A stretch of 32,277 nt of DNA from an uncultured Flavobacterium sp. (GCF_937967675.1 NZ_CALBSN010000002.1:1-32277); one strand, 5' to 3'; shown: positions 1-8,615, counted from the first letter of the stretch. The notes: generated from the letters alone by a model not told the origin. Program-made: numbers and translations.

Positions 1-11
1 CGAATATTTTA

Positions 12-19
12 TATTTTTG
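12..19 (+). promoter_or_regulatory. TAnnTTTG -7 box upstream of the small membrane protein gene
   Basis: The sequence TATTTTTG fits the Bacteroidota -7 consensus TAnnTTTG and lies 26 bases before the ATG at 46. The matching -33 TTG element would lie outside the window, so only half of the promoter can be judged. Confidence 0.4.
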
Positions 20-45
20 TGGTGTAAATATAATACTTTATCAAA

Positions 46-276
46 ATGAAATCATTTTTTGAAGGAATACAATCACTTTTCGTAGATTTTTTATTCTTAC
101 CAATGGATTGGTTAAGAGAACTAGAATTAACTAATTGGTGGACTGCAAATATCTTAAACTGGATTTTTATTATTATTTGTTGTGGTGCAATGACGTATTG
201 GATTAAGCAATTGAACATCTTCAAAGCAAATAATGAAGATGAGCAAGATACTACTGCACACTCATTTTTAAAATAA
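46..276 (+). CDS. Small membrane protein, DUF6341-like
   Basis: This encodes a 76-aa protein of unknown function. An amphipathic, aromatic-rich N-terminus (residues 1-30) is followed by one hydrophobic segment at about residues 36-53 (ILNWIFIIICCGAMTYWI) and an acidic, polar tail. It resembles the small flavobacterial family that I remember being annotated as DUF6341, usually beside purD and uracil phosphoribosyltransferase. That name is from memory and was not checked. It converges with purD, with a shared hairpin between the two stop codons. The ATG at 46 follows a TATTTTTG box. The product is most likely a single-pass inner-membrane protein, and I do not assign it a role. Confidence 0.75.
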   Translation: MKSFFEGIQSLFVDFLFLPMDWLRELELTNWWTANILNWIFIIICCGAMTYWIKQLNIFKANNEDEQDTTAHSFLK

Positions 277-281
277 TCTTA

Positions 282-318
282 AGATATTAGTAAGGATTAT
301 AAATCCTTACCAATATCT
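282..318. terminator. Hairpin overlapping the purD stop codon
   Basis: There is a near-perfect inverted repeat. AGATATT-A-GTAAGGATT (282-298) pairs with AATCCTTAC-C-AATATCT (302-318), with one A/C mismatch and a 3-base loop. It sits between the converging small membrane protein gene (stop 276) and purD, and its right arm encodes the last purD codons. Neither side has a long T-run, so it may work as a weak bidirectional terminator or as a 3' stabilising hairpin. Confidence 0.6.
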
Positions 319-1568
319 CTTCTAAAATACATCTTATCAAATTGTAGTTTTGCTATACTTTGATAAGATTTTTTTATGGCTTCTTGAAAGTCATTTCCAT
401 ACGAAGTTACCGCAATTACTCGACCTCCATTGGTTACGACTTTTCCGTTTTCTAATTTTGTACCCGCATGAAACGGAATAGAATCCGTGATGTTTTCTAA
501 ACCGAAAATTTCTTTTCCTTTTTCATAATCCTCAGGATATCCTCCTGAAACTACCATGATAGTTGTAGCCGCTCTTTCATCTATTTCCAAAGTAATTTTA
601 TCTAATTCTTGATTCCCGATGGCTTCAAAAATTTCAACTAAATCACTTTTTAATCTTGGCATTACTACTTCCGTTTCTGGGTCACCCATACGAACGTTAT
701 ATTCGATAACCATGGGTTCGCCTTTCACGTTGATTAATCCAATGAAAACAAATCCTTTGTATTCGATGCCGTCTTTTTGTAAACCTGCGATGGTTGGTTT
801 TACAATTCGAGTTTCGATTTTTTCTAATAAAACAGCATCGGCAAATGGAACTGGAGATACCGCGCCCATCCCGCCTGTATTTAATCCTGTATCGCCTTCT
901 CCGATTCGTTTATAATCTTTTGCTGTTGGTAATACTTTATATGATTTTCCGTCGGTTAAAACGAAACAACTTAATTCGATTCCGTCTAAAAATTCTTCGA
1001 TAACTACTTTTGAACTTGCTTGTCCAAATTTAGCACCAACTAACATATTTCGTAATTCAGCTTTTGCTTCTTCTAAATCCGATAATATTAAAACTCCTTT
1101 TCCAGCAGCTAATCCATCTGCTTTTAAAACGTAAGGTGCTTCTAAAGTTTCTAAAAATTGGCAACCTTGCTCTACGGTTTCTTTGGTGAAACTTTCGTAA
1201 CGAGCGGTTGGAATGTTGTGTTTTACTAAAAATTCTTTGGCAAATTCTTTACTTCCTTCTAATTGTGCACCCACTTTTGAAGGTCCAATAACTGGAATAT
1301 GATTGATTTCTGCATCGTTTTTAAAGAAATCATAAATTCCTAACACCAATGGATCTTCTGGTCCAACCACTACCATTTCTACTTTTTCTTGTAAAACGAA
1401 AGTTTTCACCGCTTCAAAATCATTTGGGTTTACATCCACATTTTTTGCTATCGATGCTGTTCCTGCATTTCCAGGCGCAACAAAAAGAGAAGTGCATTTT
1501 GAAGATTGAAGCATTTTCCAAGCCAGTGCGTGTTCGCGACCGCCAGAACCAAGTAGTAAAATAGTCAT
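297..1568 (-). CDS. purD: Phosphoribosylamine-glycine ligase (GAR synthetase)
   Basis: PurD joins phosphoribosylamine and glycine, using ATP, to make glycinamide ribonucleotide, the second step of de novo purine synthesis in the cytosol. The 423-aa length is normal for the family. Visible marks are the N-terminal GSGGREHALAWKM (residues 7-19), the ATP-grasp lysine/glycine loop LKADGLAAGKGV, and the metal-binding NVRMGDPETEVVMPRL near residues 285-300. The ATG at 1568 is right because the glycine-rich loop starts directly after it. It stands alone: the divergent neighbour is a CapK-type gene and the convergent one is a small membrane protein gene. A TACTTTTG box lies 23 bases upstream. It is a housekeeping gene and marks the left border of the polysaccharide locus. 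Confidence 0.97.
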   Translation of the reverse strand: MTILLLGSGGREHALAWKMLQSSKCTSLFVAPGNAGTASIAKNVDVNPNDFEAVKTFVLQEKVEMVVVGPEDPLVLGIYDFFKNDAEINHIPVIGPSKVGAQLEGSKEFAKEFLVKHNIPTARYESFTKETVEQGCQFLETLEAPYVLKADGLAAGKGVLILSDLEEAKAELRNMLVGAKFGQASSKVVIEEFLDGIELSCFVLTDGKSYKVLPTAKDYKRIGEGDTGLNTGGMGAVSPVPFADAVLLEKIETRIVKPTIAGLQKDGIEYKGFVFIGLINVKGEPMVIEYNVRMGDPETEVVMPRLKSDLVEIFEAIGNQELDKITLEIDERAATTIMVVSGGYPEDYEKGKEIFGLENITDSIPFHAGTKLENGKVVTNGGRVIAVTSYGNDFQEAIKKSYQSIAKLQFDKMYFRRDIGKDL

Positions 1569-1591
1569 TTTTGTGTTGTTATGTTGTTTGG

Positions 1592-1599
1592 CAAAAGTA
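1592..1599 (-). promoter_or_regulatory. -7 box for purD
   Basis: Read on the minus strand this is TACTTTTG, a full match to TAnnTTTG, 23 bases upstream of the purD ATG. No TTG is visible 17-23 bases further up; that region is a run of A and G on the plus strand. Confidence 0.45.
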
Positions 1600-1656
1600 C
1601 TATTTCTTAAGAAGAAAGAAAAAAGAAAAAAGAAGAAAGATTATTTTCAGATTTAT

Positions 1657-1664
1657 TACTTTTG
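1657..1664 (+). promoter_or_regulatory. -7 box for the CapK-type gene
   Basis: TACTTTTG matches TAnnTTTG and ends 15 bases before the ATG at 1680. This would give a very short leader. No -33 TTG is seen at the usual distance. Confidence 0.45.
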
Positions 1665-1679
1665 AATAAATTCTAACGA

Positions 1680-2990
1680 ATGTTCAACTTGTTTCATCAT
1701 TCTTTAAAATTAAGCGGTTTTCCAATTGCGAAAGCTCAAGCTGATTTTGAGAAAATTCTACAAATTTCGGAAGCAGATTATCCCGATTATCTCGAAGCTA
1801 AAAAGCGAGAAATTGTAGAATTTCATTTAAAAAATAATGCTTTTTATCAAAATATAGTTGGAAAAAACAGCTTTGAAAATTGGAACGATTTACCCGTTCT
1901 AACCAAAAAAGATTTACAAAAACCTTTAAAAGACCGACTTTCGAAAGACTATTCCGAAAAAACTGTTTTTGTAAATAAAACTTCGGGTTCGAGTGGCGAT
2001 CCATTTGTTTTTGCCAAGGACAAAGAAGCACATGCTATAACTTGGGCTTCGATTATTCATCGTTTTGGTTGGTATGGTGTTGATTTTAATTCTTCGTATC
2101 AAGCAAGATTTTATGGGATTCCGTTGGATTTTATTGGATACAAAAAAGAACGTTTGAAAGACTTTTTAAGCAAAAGATATCGTTTCCCGATTTTTGATTT
2201 ATCGGATAAAGTTTTAGATGGCGTTTTGGAACATTTTAAAACCAAAAAGTTTGATTACATCAATGGTTACACGAGTTCGATTGTGCTTTTTGGAAAATAT
2301 TTACAAGCACGAAATATTATTTTAACTGATGTATGTCCGTCGTTGAAAGTTTGTATGGTGACTTCGGAAATGTTGTTTGAAGAAGACAAAATCTTGCTTG
2401 AAAAACATTTGGGAATTCCCGTTGTAAATGAATATGGTGCTTCGGAATTAGATTTGATTGCTTTTCAAAATCCAAATGATGAATGGCAAGTGAATTCGGA
2501 AACCTTATTTGTGGAAATTTTGGATGAAAATAATCAACCGGTTCCATATGGAAAAGAAGGAAAAGTGGTGATTACTTCGTTATACAATAAAGCGCATCCA
2601 TTTATTCGTTATGAAATTGGTGATGTTGGGATTTTGGATGAAAAAAGCACCTTGAAAAAACCAATTCTAAAAAAATTAATCGGAAGAACTAGCGATGTAG
2701 CGCTTTTACCAAGTGGAAAAAAATCGCCAGGATTAACGTTTTACTACGTAACTAAAAGTATCATCGAAGACGATGGAAACGTAAAAGAATTCATCGTTCG
2801 TCAAACGAAATTGGATAGTTTTGAAATTGATTATGTGAGTTCTGTAGAATTGACTTCGAAACAAATTCAAGAAATTGAAAAAGCAATTGCAAAATATTTA
2901 GAACCTGGATTGCATTTCACCTACAACCGAAAAGAAGTTTTGGAACGTACAAAAAGAGGAAAATTGAAGCAATTTCAGTCGATGCTTTGA
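1680..2990 (+). CDS. CapK / phenylacetate-CoA ligase-like adenylate-forming enzyme
   Basis: This 436-aa protein of the ANL superfamily is similar to CapK and PaaK-type acyl-CoA ligases. Visible motifs are the phosphate loop VNKTSGSSGDPFVF (about residues 98-111), EYGASELDLIAFQ in the adenosine-binding region, and RYEIGDVG, the family aspartate motif, followed by a C-terminal cap domain. Such enzymes activate a carboxylate as an acyl-adenylate and may pass it to CoA or another acceptor. CapK-type members often sit near capsule genes, but the substrate cannot be read from sequence. It is transcribed away from purD and towards the minus-strand polysaccharide operon. Its own box is at 1657-1664. 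True PaaK function is unlikely because no other phenylacetate genes are nearby. Confidence 0.85.
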   Translation: MFNLFHHSLKLSGFPIAKAQADFEKILQISEADYPDYLEAKKREIVEFHLKNNAFYQNIVGKNSFENWNDLPVLTKKDLQKPLKDRLSKDYSEKTVFVNKTSGSSGDPFVFAKDKEAHAITWASIIHRFGWYGVDFNSSYQARFYGIPLDFIGYKKERLKDFLSKRYRFPIFDLSDKVLDGVLEHFKTKKFDYINGYTSSIVLFGKYLQARNIILTDVCPSLKVCMVTSEMLFEEDKILLEKHLGIPVVNEYGASELDLIAFQNPNDEWQVNSETLFVEILDENNQPVPYGKEGKVVITSLYNKAHPFIRYEIGDVGILDEKSTLKKPILKKLIGRTSDVALLPSGKKSPGLTFYYVTKSIIEDDGNVKEFIVRQTKLDSFEIDYVSSVELTSKQIQEIEKAIAKYLEPGLHFTYNRKEVLERTKRGKLKQFQSML

Positions 2991-2997
2991 GCTTAAA

Positions 2998-3026
2998 CAC
3001 AAATTTCACGAATTAGCACAAATTAT
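2998..3026. repeat. Three tandem units of about 10 bp, consensus CACRAATT
   Basis: Units are CACAAATTT (2998-3006), CACGAATTAG (3007-3016) and CACAAATTAT (3017-3026). They begin 7 bases after the CapK-type stop codon, in the only spacer between that gene and the converging GT2 gene. This spacer holds no convincing terminator hairpin. Confidence 0.6.
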
Positions 3027-3077
3027 TTTTTTTGTAAAATCTTTCAAAGCGAAGCTTCCTAAATCAACTTCATTAAA

Positions 3078-3113
3078 TTTTGCGAACTTTGCGAAAAACT
3101 TAAAAACTTTGCG
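3078..3113. repeat. Repeated TTTGCG motif array
   Basis: TTTTGCG, AACTTTGCG (ACTTTGCG at 3086-3093) and AACTTTGCG (ACTTTGCG at 3106-3113) follow each other at about 10- and 20-base steps. I recall similar 'ACTTTGCG' strings in intergenic DNA of many Flavobacterium genomes, so this looks like a remnant of a dispersed intergenic repeat. Confidence 0.5.
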
Positions 3114-3120
3114 TTAAAAA

Positions 3121-3873
3121 CTAATTTCTATACTTCATAAAACCGCGATACATCCAATGCAACATATAATAGCTGGATTCGAAAACATTCAATTTTTCAA
3201 CTTCTCTATAAAATTGCCATTGGTATTTAATTAAATCCGATTTTTTTCTGGAAAGTGAATTTTCTCTGATTCTATAAATCGCTTGCGTTTCTTGGATTCC
3301 ATGTGCAAATGGAATTACTTTTAAATAATTCAACCACAATCCCATATCTTGACGTTTTCGGATGAGTGGCATGTACTTTTTGCCTAACTTTTTAATATCA
3401 ACAAAAGCCGTCAAACAACTTATAGAATTGGATTTTAAAATGTCAGAATACGAAACTTTATTGGGAACAATAAAATCAGAATAGACAAATTCTAATTGTT
3501 CATTGGCTCTTTTGTAAGACGAAAACACGAATGGAATTCCGGTTTCTTGAATGGTTTTGATATTGTTTTCGATGAATGTTGGAAACCAAATGTCATCGGC
3601 ATCAATAAACGTCATATAATCTCCAGATGCTTTTTCAATTCCAGTATTTCGAGCTACTGCTGGTCCTGAATTTTGACTTAACTTATGAAATTGAATGCGA
3701 TTATCCTTTTGGATTATGGATAAAACAACATTTTCTGTTTCATCAGACGAACCATCATCTACAATAATCATTTCCCAATTTTGGTAGGTTTGATTTTGCA
3801 CTGATTGAATGGTTTCAGCAATAAATTTTGCAGAATTGTAAGATGGTGTAATTATAGAAACTAAAGCAGTCAT
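3121..3873 (-). CDS. Family 2 glycosyltransferase
   Basis: This 250-aa cytosolic GT-A enzyme transfers a sugar from a nucleotide donor. The N-terminus has the GT2 signature VSIITPSYNSAKFI (5-18), IIVDDGSSDET (36-46) and the metal-binding DXD-type motif in FIDADDIW (about 89-96). The C-terminal part (QDMGLWLNYLK, then YRIRENSLSRKK) resembles O-antigen GT2 enzymes. It is the last gene of the minus-strand operon that starts at 8595, and its ATG overlaps the stop of the upstream WcaJ-like gene by one base (TAATG), so translation is probably coupled. It likely adds the second sugar of the repeat, but donor and linkage are unknown. Confidence 0.9.
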   Translation of the reverse strand: MTALVSIITPSYNSAKFIAETIQSVQNQTYQNWEMIIVDDGSSDETENVVLSIIQKDNRIQFHKLSQNSGPAVARNTGIEKASGDYMTFIDADDIWFPTFIENNIKTIQETGIPFVFSSYKRANEQLEFVYSDFIVPNKVSYSDILKSNSISCLTAFVDIKKLGKKYMPLIRKRQDMGLWLNYLKVIPFAHGIQETQAIYRIRENSLSRKKSDLIKYQWQFYREVEKLNVFESSYYMLHWMYRGFMKYRN

Positions 3874-5225
3874 TAGTAAGCTTTTTTCTCTCCTTTAATT
3901 GCATTAATTACAGTAGCAAAAATTATCTTAATATCGAGTAACAATGACCAATTTTCAAGATAAAAAATATCATATTTCACCCTGTTAATAATATCTTTTT
4001 CTGTTTCTACTTCCCCTCTAAAACCATTGGTTTGAGCCAAGCCGGTTATTCCTGGTTTTATGAAATGTCGCACCATGAATTTGTCTACGCTTTTAGCATA
4101 CATTTCGGTGTGGCTTACCATGTGAGGTCTTGGCCCTACAACCGACATATCGCCTATTAATACGTTGAAAAATTGAGGTAGTTCATCTATACTGGTCTTT
4201 CTAATTAATTTTCCAATTCTGGTAATTCTAGGATCATTTTTTTGAACTTGTTCTAAATCTGCAATAGGATTCAAATACATAGATCGAAATTTATAACAAT
4301 AAAACTCTTCATAATTTAATCCATTTCTTTTTTGTTTAAAAAAAACAGGGCCTTTTGATTCCATTTTAATTAACAAAGCAATTATTGGGGTCAACCAAGA
4401 CAAAATAAATATTATGATAGATAAAGAAAAAAGAACATCAAAAAAACGTTTTAATCGCTTATTTACTTCTTTGTCTAAAGGTATTGTTCTTAAAGAAATT
4501 ATAGGTATATAATCATAATATTCTACCGCTAAATTTCTTAAAAAAGTATTTTTATTATCAGGAAGAAATTTTACCGTCTTTAAATTATTGTCGGCAAAGA
4601 AAATTAAATCATTAATCTCTTTATTAGAAAGGGTGTTAATTGATGCGTATATTTCATCAATTCTATTTTCTATTACATATTGATTGCTATTAATTAACTC
4701 TGTTTTTTTATTTTCTTTTAAATCAAATATATAGCATAAATTATAGCCATAATCAGGATTGTTTGTGAAAAAATCTTTTAATTCATCAACGCTTTTTCCA
4801 TGACCAATTATTATAACATTTCTATAATTGCCACCATATAAAAGCCTATATTTTTTTAACAAAATAAAAATAGAAAATTTAACTAGACCCACTAATGAGA
4901 AGGAACAAAAAATATAATAACCTACTTCATCAGTGGTTACATATTTGTATTTGTAACCCACATAAGCAAATGTAATTAAGCTTATGAAGAAAAATTGCTT
5001 TAAGAGTTTACCAAAAATCTCTATTCCCTTTGTAAAACGATACACCTCATAATATCCAGAATAATAAGAAATTACTAACCAAAAAACAGATAGAATAGTA
5101 TGATAGCCAAAATTACTCATGGCTGATCTCATACATAATAACACTAAAAGATTTACAATTAATAAATCTAAAAATATTAGTATGGGTCTAATGTAAATTG
5201 AATATCTCCCTGCCTTATTTTTCAA
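3873..5225 (-). CDS. WcaJ/WbaP-like undecaprenyl-phosphate phosphoglycosyltransferase (initiating enzyme)
   Basis: The 450-aa enzyme starts repeat-unit synthesis by moving a sugar-1-phosphate to undecaprenyl phosphate at the inner membrane. Hydrophobic segments lie at about 14-31, 43-58, 76-92 and 105-123. A Rossmann-like region follows (VIIIGHGKSVDEL), then a fifth hydrophobic segment (about 262-287) and the bac_transf catalytic domain: KGPVFFKQKRNG, YKFRSM, TSIDELPQFFNVLIGDMSVV, GPRPHM and KPGITGLAQTNGFRG. The start codon is TTG (5223-5225), preceded by TAGGG that overlaps the upstream uxs stop. The next in-frame ATGs (codons 32 and 36) would cut off the first membrane segment, so TTG is preferred. 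The sugar (glucose, galactose or another) cannot be told from sequence. Confidence 0.92.
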   Translation of the reverse strand: MKNKAGRYSIYIRPILIFLDLLIVNLLVLLCMRSAMSNFGYHTILSVFWLVISYYSGYYEVYRFTKGIEIFGKLLKQFFFISLITFAYVGYKYKYVTTDEVGYYIFCSFSLVGLVKFSIFILLKKYRLLYGGNYRNVIIIGHGKSVDELKDFFTNNPDYGYNLCYIFDLKENKKTELINSNQYVIENRIDEIYASINTLSNKEINDLIFFADNNLKTVKFLPDNKNTFLRNLAVEYYDYIPIISLRTIPLDKEVNKRLKRFFDVLFSLSIIIFILSWLTPIIALLIKMESKGPVFFKQKRNGLNYEEFYCYKFRSMYLNPIADLEQVQKNDPRITRIGKLIRKTSIDELPQFFNVLIGDMSVVGPRPHMVSHTEMYAKSVDKFMVRHFIKPGITGLAQTNGFRGEVETEKDIINRVKYDIFYLENWSLLLDIKIIFATVINAIKGEKKAY

Positions 5226-5227
5226 CC

Positions 5228-6211
5228 CTAGTATATATATTTAGTAAAATCTTTATGTTCTTCTTTTAATAATTCTTCTGAAGAAAGGGTTTTAAAATAG
5301 TCATATGTTATTTTCATCCCTTCCGATCTAGAAACCTTTGGTTCCCAACCTAAAATTTCTTTTGCTTTTGTTATGTCTGGTTGTCTTTGTAATGGATCAT
5401 TAACAGGTAAAGGGTGATACACTACTTTTTGACCTGTACCTGTTAATTTGATGATTTCATCTGCAAAATCTTTGATGGTAATTTCATCTGGATTTCCAAT
5501 ATTAACTGGTAAATGATAATCTGAATGTAATAATCTGAAAATTCCTTCTACCTGGTCATCAACATAACAAAACGAACGGGTTTGACTTCCATCACCAAAA
5601 ATGGTTAAATCTTCACCTCGAAGCGCTTGTCCTATAAATGCGGGAATTACTCGACCATCATTCAATCGCATTCTTGGTCCATAGGTATTAAAAATACGAA
5701 CAATTCTGGTTTCTACACCATGAAATGTATGATAAGCCATTGTTATTGATTCTTGAAACCGTTTGGCTTCATCATAAACTCCTCTTGGACCAATAGTGTT
5801 TACATTACCATAATATTCTTCCGTTTGAGGGTGAACTAAAGGATCACCGTAAACTTCTGAAGTGGATGCTATTAAGATTCTTGCTTTTTTTACCCGAGCT
5901 AATCCTAATAAGTTATGTGTTCCTAAAGATCCAACTTTTAAAGTTTGAATTGGAATTTTTAAGTAATCTATTGGACTTGCTGGTGATGCAAAATGCAAAA
6001 TGTAATCCAATTTCCCTGGAACATGAACAAACTTTGTGATATCATGATGATAAAACTCAAAATTTTTATCTTTAAAAAGATGTTCAATATTTTTCAAATC
6101 ACCTGTAATTAAGTTGTCCATACCTATTACAAAATAACCTTCCTTTATAAATCTATCGCATAGATGTGACCCAAGAAATCCAGCCGCACCTGTTATAAGT
6201 ATTCTTCTCAT
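5228..6211 (-). CDS. uxs: UDP-glucuronate decarboxylase (UDP-xylose synthase)
   Basis: This 327-aa extended SDR converts UDP-glucuronate to UDP-xylose and CO2 in the cytosol. It has the NAD loop GAAGFLGSH (8-16), the highly conserved ASTSEVYGDPLVHPQTEEYY block (115-134; Glu119 is the decarboxylase signature residue), RGVYDEAKRFQE with catalytic Tyr146 and Lys150, and RIFNTYGPRMR. These are diagnostic of UXS rather than of other epimerases. Spacing to the ligase gene upstream is 1 base and to the WcaJ-like gene 2 bases, so it is mid-operon. UDP-glucuronate must come from a UDP-glucose dehydrogenase outside the window. The locus therefore probably builds a xylose-containing glycan. Confidence 0.93.
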   Translation of the reverse strand: MRRILITGAAGFLGSHLCDRFIKEGYFVIGMDNLITGDLKNIEHLFKDKNFEFYHHDITKFVHVPGKLDYILHFASPASPIDYLKIPIQTLKVGSLGTHNLLGLARVKKARILIASTSEVYGDPLVHPQTEEYYGNVNTIGPRGVYDEAKRFQESITMAYHTFHGVETRIVRIFNTYGPRMRLNDGRVIPAFIGQALRGEDLTIFGDGSQTRSFCYVDDQVEGIFRLLHSDYHLPVNIGNPDEITIKDFADEIIKLTGTGQKVVYHPLPVNDPLQRQPDITKAKEILGWEPKVSRSEGMKITYDYFKTLSSEELLKEEHKDFTKYIY

Positions 6212-6212
6212 T

Positions 6213-7547
6213 TTAATTTTTCTTAACTGAGGGGTTATTTATAAAATTAAACAAACAATAAAAAGTGGTAAAAAACACAACACCTCTTTGTCTCCATAAA
6301 AATGATTCTGTCAAAAATAAGCTTAACATTAAGATTGCAAAAGCAATATGCATAAAATCTTTAGAATTAAATGCTTTTTTTGTATTAATAATCAAAATAA
6401 TTAATAGTAATACAAAACCTATTGCACCTAACTCTGCAAAATTTTGTACATATTGATTATGAAAATTAAATGTTCCATAACCTGGATATAAATTATATTG
6501 CTTTTCTTTTTCTAATAACTTATTTAGTGAAGCATTTAGTCCAAATCCTTTCCAAAATATAGGTTCTTCATCTAAAAAATCTTTAAACATTCTAAATTGA
6601 TATACCCGAAATGAAGTACCTGGAAAAAAATCATTATGTGTAAATTTTTTATTATTCCAAGCTTCGTAAATACTTATATTATTAACGCCTACTTCGTTAT
6701 TCACTTTTACATTATGTGATATACTTTTTTCTGTATTACTTGTAAACTCAATTAAAAAACGTTCTTTTATTTTTCCGAAAGAAAGAATAATTCCTAGTAA
6801 TATTAAAATTAAAGTTAAATTTCTTAATCGCAAACGATTAGCCATTTTAGAGTAGAAAAAAATTTGAATTAGAATTAACAAAACAAATACTAATATAATA
6901 TTTTTAGATGCCAATAAAAGAACAAAAACAAATAAAAGTAAACTAGCTAATCGCTCTATTTTATTCTTGTGCTCTTTTATGAAAAAATAAAAAAAAGCAA
7001 TTGCCACATATACAGAAACATGAATTGCATTTAATAACCTTGGAACTAATCCTGTGTCTGTTTCGTTATCGGGTCCGTGATAGAAAAAAACACTCGTTTC
7101 TTTAGTTAAAATAAATCTTAGTACTGCTCTTATTAAAAAAAACATTACAAAAAACAACATTGTATAACTGTAATATTTAATTAATTTATCCCTTTGTTCT
7201 TTTGTAAAAGAAGGTATTAATAAAAATGCAATAGGTACAAGTAATAATGCTATTTCCTTAGGTATTGCAGATAATGTTCTTTCTTTATCTACAGACCATA
7301 AATAGGAAAAACACATCCACAAAAATAATAACATTGGCAGTAAATAAGCCCAAGAAAAAATCATTTTGTTTCTCCTAATATAGAAAAAGGATGAAATAAC
7401 AAATACTCCTAATAAAATATTATTTATAGCCATTGAAAATGGCACAGTTATTAACAATAGTAAAAAAGGAATAAACGCATTATGTTGTTTGTTTTCCTCT
7501 AGAAGTTCCCTCCAAGCACTGCTTAAAAAGTTGTAAATATTGTTCAT
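6213..7547 (-). CDS. O-antigen ligase / polymerase family membrane protein (Wzy_C)
   Basis: This 444-aa polytopic inner-membrane protein has about 10-12 hydrophobic stretches and one large periplasmic loop (roughly 255-370). The loop carries the family motif FNFHNQYVQNFAELGAIGFV just before the last membrane segments. Members either join O-antigen to lipid A-core (WaaL) or polymerise repeats (Wzy). A second protein of this type lies at 11788-13023, so the pair may split the two jobs. The ATG at 7547 lies 68 bases inside the upstream glycosyltransferase gene. It is retained because the next Met (codon 39) would cut through the first membrane segment. Confidence 0.85.
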   Translation of the reverse strand: MNNIYNFLSSAWRELLEENKQHNAFIPFLLLLITVPFSMAINNILLGVFVISSFFYIRRNKMIFSWAYLLPMLLFLWMCFSYLWSVDKERTLSAIPKEIALLLVPIAFLLIPSFTKEQRDKLIKYYSYTMLFFVMFFLIRAVLRFILTKETSVFFYHGPDNETDTGLVPRLLNAIHVSVYVAIAFFYFFIKEHKNKIERLASLLLFVFVLLLASKNIILVFVLLILIQIFFYSKMANRLRLRNLTLILILLGIILSFGKIKERFLIEFTSNTEKSISHNVKVNNEVGVNNISIYEAWNNKKFTHNDFFPGTSFRVYQFRMFKDFLDEEPIFWKGFGLNASLNKLLEKEKQYNLYPGYGTFNFHNQYVQNFAELGAIGFVLLLIILIINTKKAFNSKDFMHIAFAILMLSLFLTESFLWRQRGVVFFTTFYCLFNFINNPSVKKN

Positions 7548-8595
7548 TTATTTGTTCCCATTTAAAACTCGTAGCTATTTTTAAATAATTATTTTCTACG
7601 AATTGCAAGTTATCACTTTTTTTGACAGTATTTAAGATTTTTTTAACCTCATCTGATGTTGAAAAGTAAAACGCATTTTCTCTGAGAATCCCTTTGTTAA
7701 ACAAATTGTTGTGGGAAGCAATCAAAGCTTTAGAAGCCATAGCTTCTAACAATGACGGATTAGTGCCTCCAACAGTGTGCCCGTGGAAATAAATATTAGA
7801 ATAATAACGCAAACTATTAAGATGATCTAAGTTGTAAATTGCCCCACAAAAACGAATGTTAGAAAAAGATTCGAATTTGTTTTTTAAATAAATACCATAT
7901 TTGGTATTGTGATTTCCAATTACTAAAATTGGCATCTTATTTTCTGATAGTGTAACTCCATCAAGAACCATTTCTATATTGTTTTCTGGTTCAAAACGAG
8001 CCATAATCATATTAAAATTTTCTTTTTCAACATTGTATTGTTTCAAAATTTCGTCATTTGGGTTATCAAAATTATAAGCTCCATAAGCTATGTAGTAACT
8101 TTCTTTTTGATATTTTTCCCATAAATATTTTTGAATTCCTAATGAATCCGCTATTAAAAAATCACTTTTTTTAACCGCTAACCGTTCTGCAAAAAGAAGT
8201 ACTTTTTGTACAAGTTTAGAATATTTAGTTCGTTTCCATTCTAAACCATCCATATTTGTAATTACAATAGACTTCTTAGGATGTAAAAAATACCAAACCG
8301 AACTACTGGTATAACCTAATTGAAGAATAATATCAAAATTCCTTTCTCGAGCGTCTAAAATACAATTTAAATCATACACAAACTGGCCCACCGTTCCTAT
8401 TTTATTCTCTGGATCATAACAATGTATTATGTGAACACTTTTGAATTTTTTTTCTTTGTAAGGATGCGTATAGGAATTATATACACTAACATCATGACCT
8501 TGATCTGCTGCATATGTAGCAAAAAATTCGGCGAATTGTTCAAAACCACCATAATGGTTAGGGATTCCACGGGTTCCTAAAATTCCAATTTTCAT
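7480..8595 (-). CDS. DUF1972-type glycosyltransferase (rhamnosyltransferase-like, GT4 fold)
   Basis: The 371-aa protein opens with the DUF1972 signature ILGTRGIPNHYGGFEQFAEF (4-23) and has a GT-B C-terminal domain (MARFEPENNIEMVLDG, VGGTNPSLLEAMASKALIA, the nucleotide-sugar-binding Glu region). Characterised relatives such as WchF/Cps2T add L-rhamnose to the first lipid-linked sugar, which fits the rfbBACD genes in this window. It is the first gene of its operon, with a TATTTTTG box upstream. The last 10-14 residues (about CLEGTSRGKQTT) extend beyond the usual end of the fold and are encoded in the overlap with the ligase gene, which suggests loss of an earlier stop. Confidence 0.88.
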   Translation of the reverse strand: MKIGILGTRGIPNHYGGFEQFAEFFATYAADQGHDVSVYNSYTHPYKEKKFKSVHIIHCYDPENKIGTVGQFVYDLNCILDARERNFDIILQLGYTSSSVWYFLHPKKSIVITNMDGLEWKRTKYSKLVQKVLLFAERLAVKKSDFLIADSLGIQKYLWEKYQKESYYIAYGAYNFDNPNDEILKQYNVEKENFNMIMARFEPENNIEMVLDGVTLSENKMPILVIGNHNTKYGIYLKNKFESFSNIRFCGAIYNLDHLNSLRYYSNIYFHGHTVGGTNPSLLEAMASKALIASHNNLFNKGILRENAFYFSTSDEVKKILNTVKKSDNLQFVENNYLKIATSFKWEQINEQYLQLFKQCLEGTSRGKQTT

Positions 8596-8615
8596 TTTGT
8601 TATTTTTAACAAAAA

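Noticed and set aside
9..224. Minus-strand open frame over the small membrane protein gene
   Set aside because: It is antisense to a clearly coding 76-aa frame and its low-complexity sequence (Ile/Lys/Asn) has no motif.
619..1003. Plus-strand open frames inside purD (including 794-1003)
   Set aside because: They are antisense to a firm purD gene and have no promoter or homologous motif.
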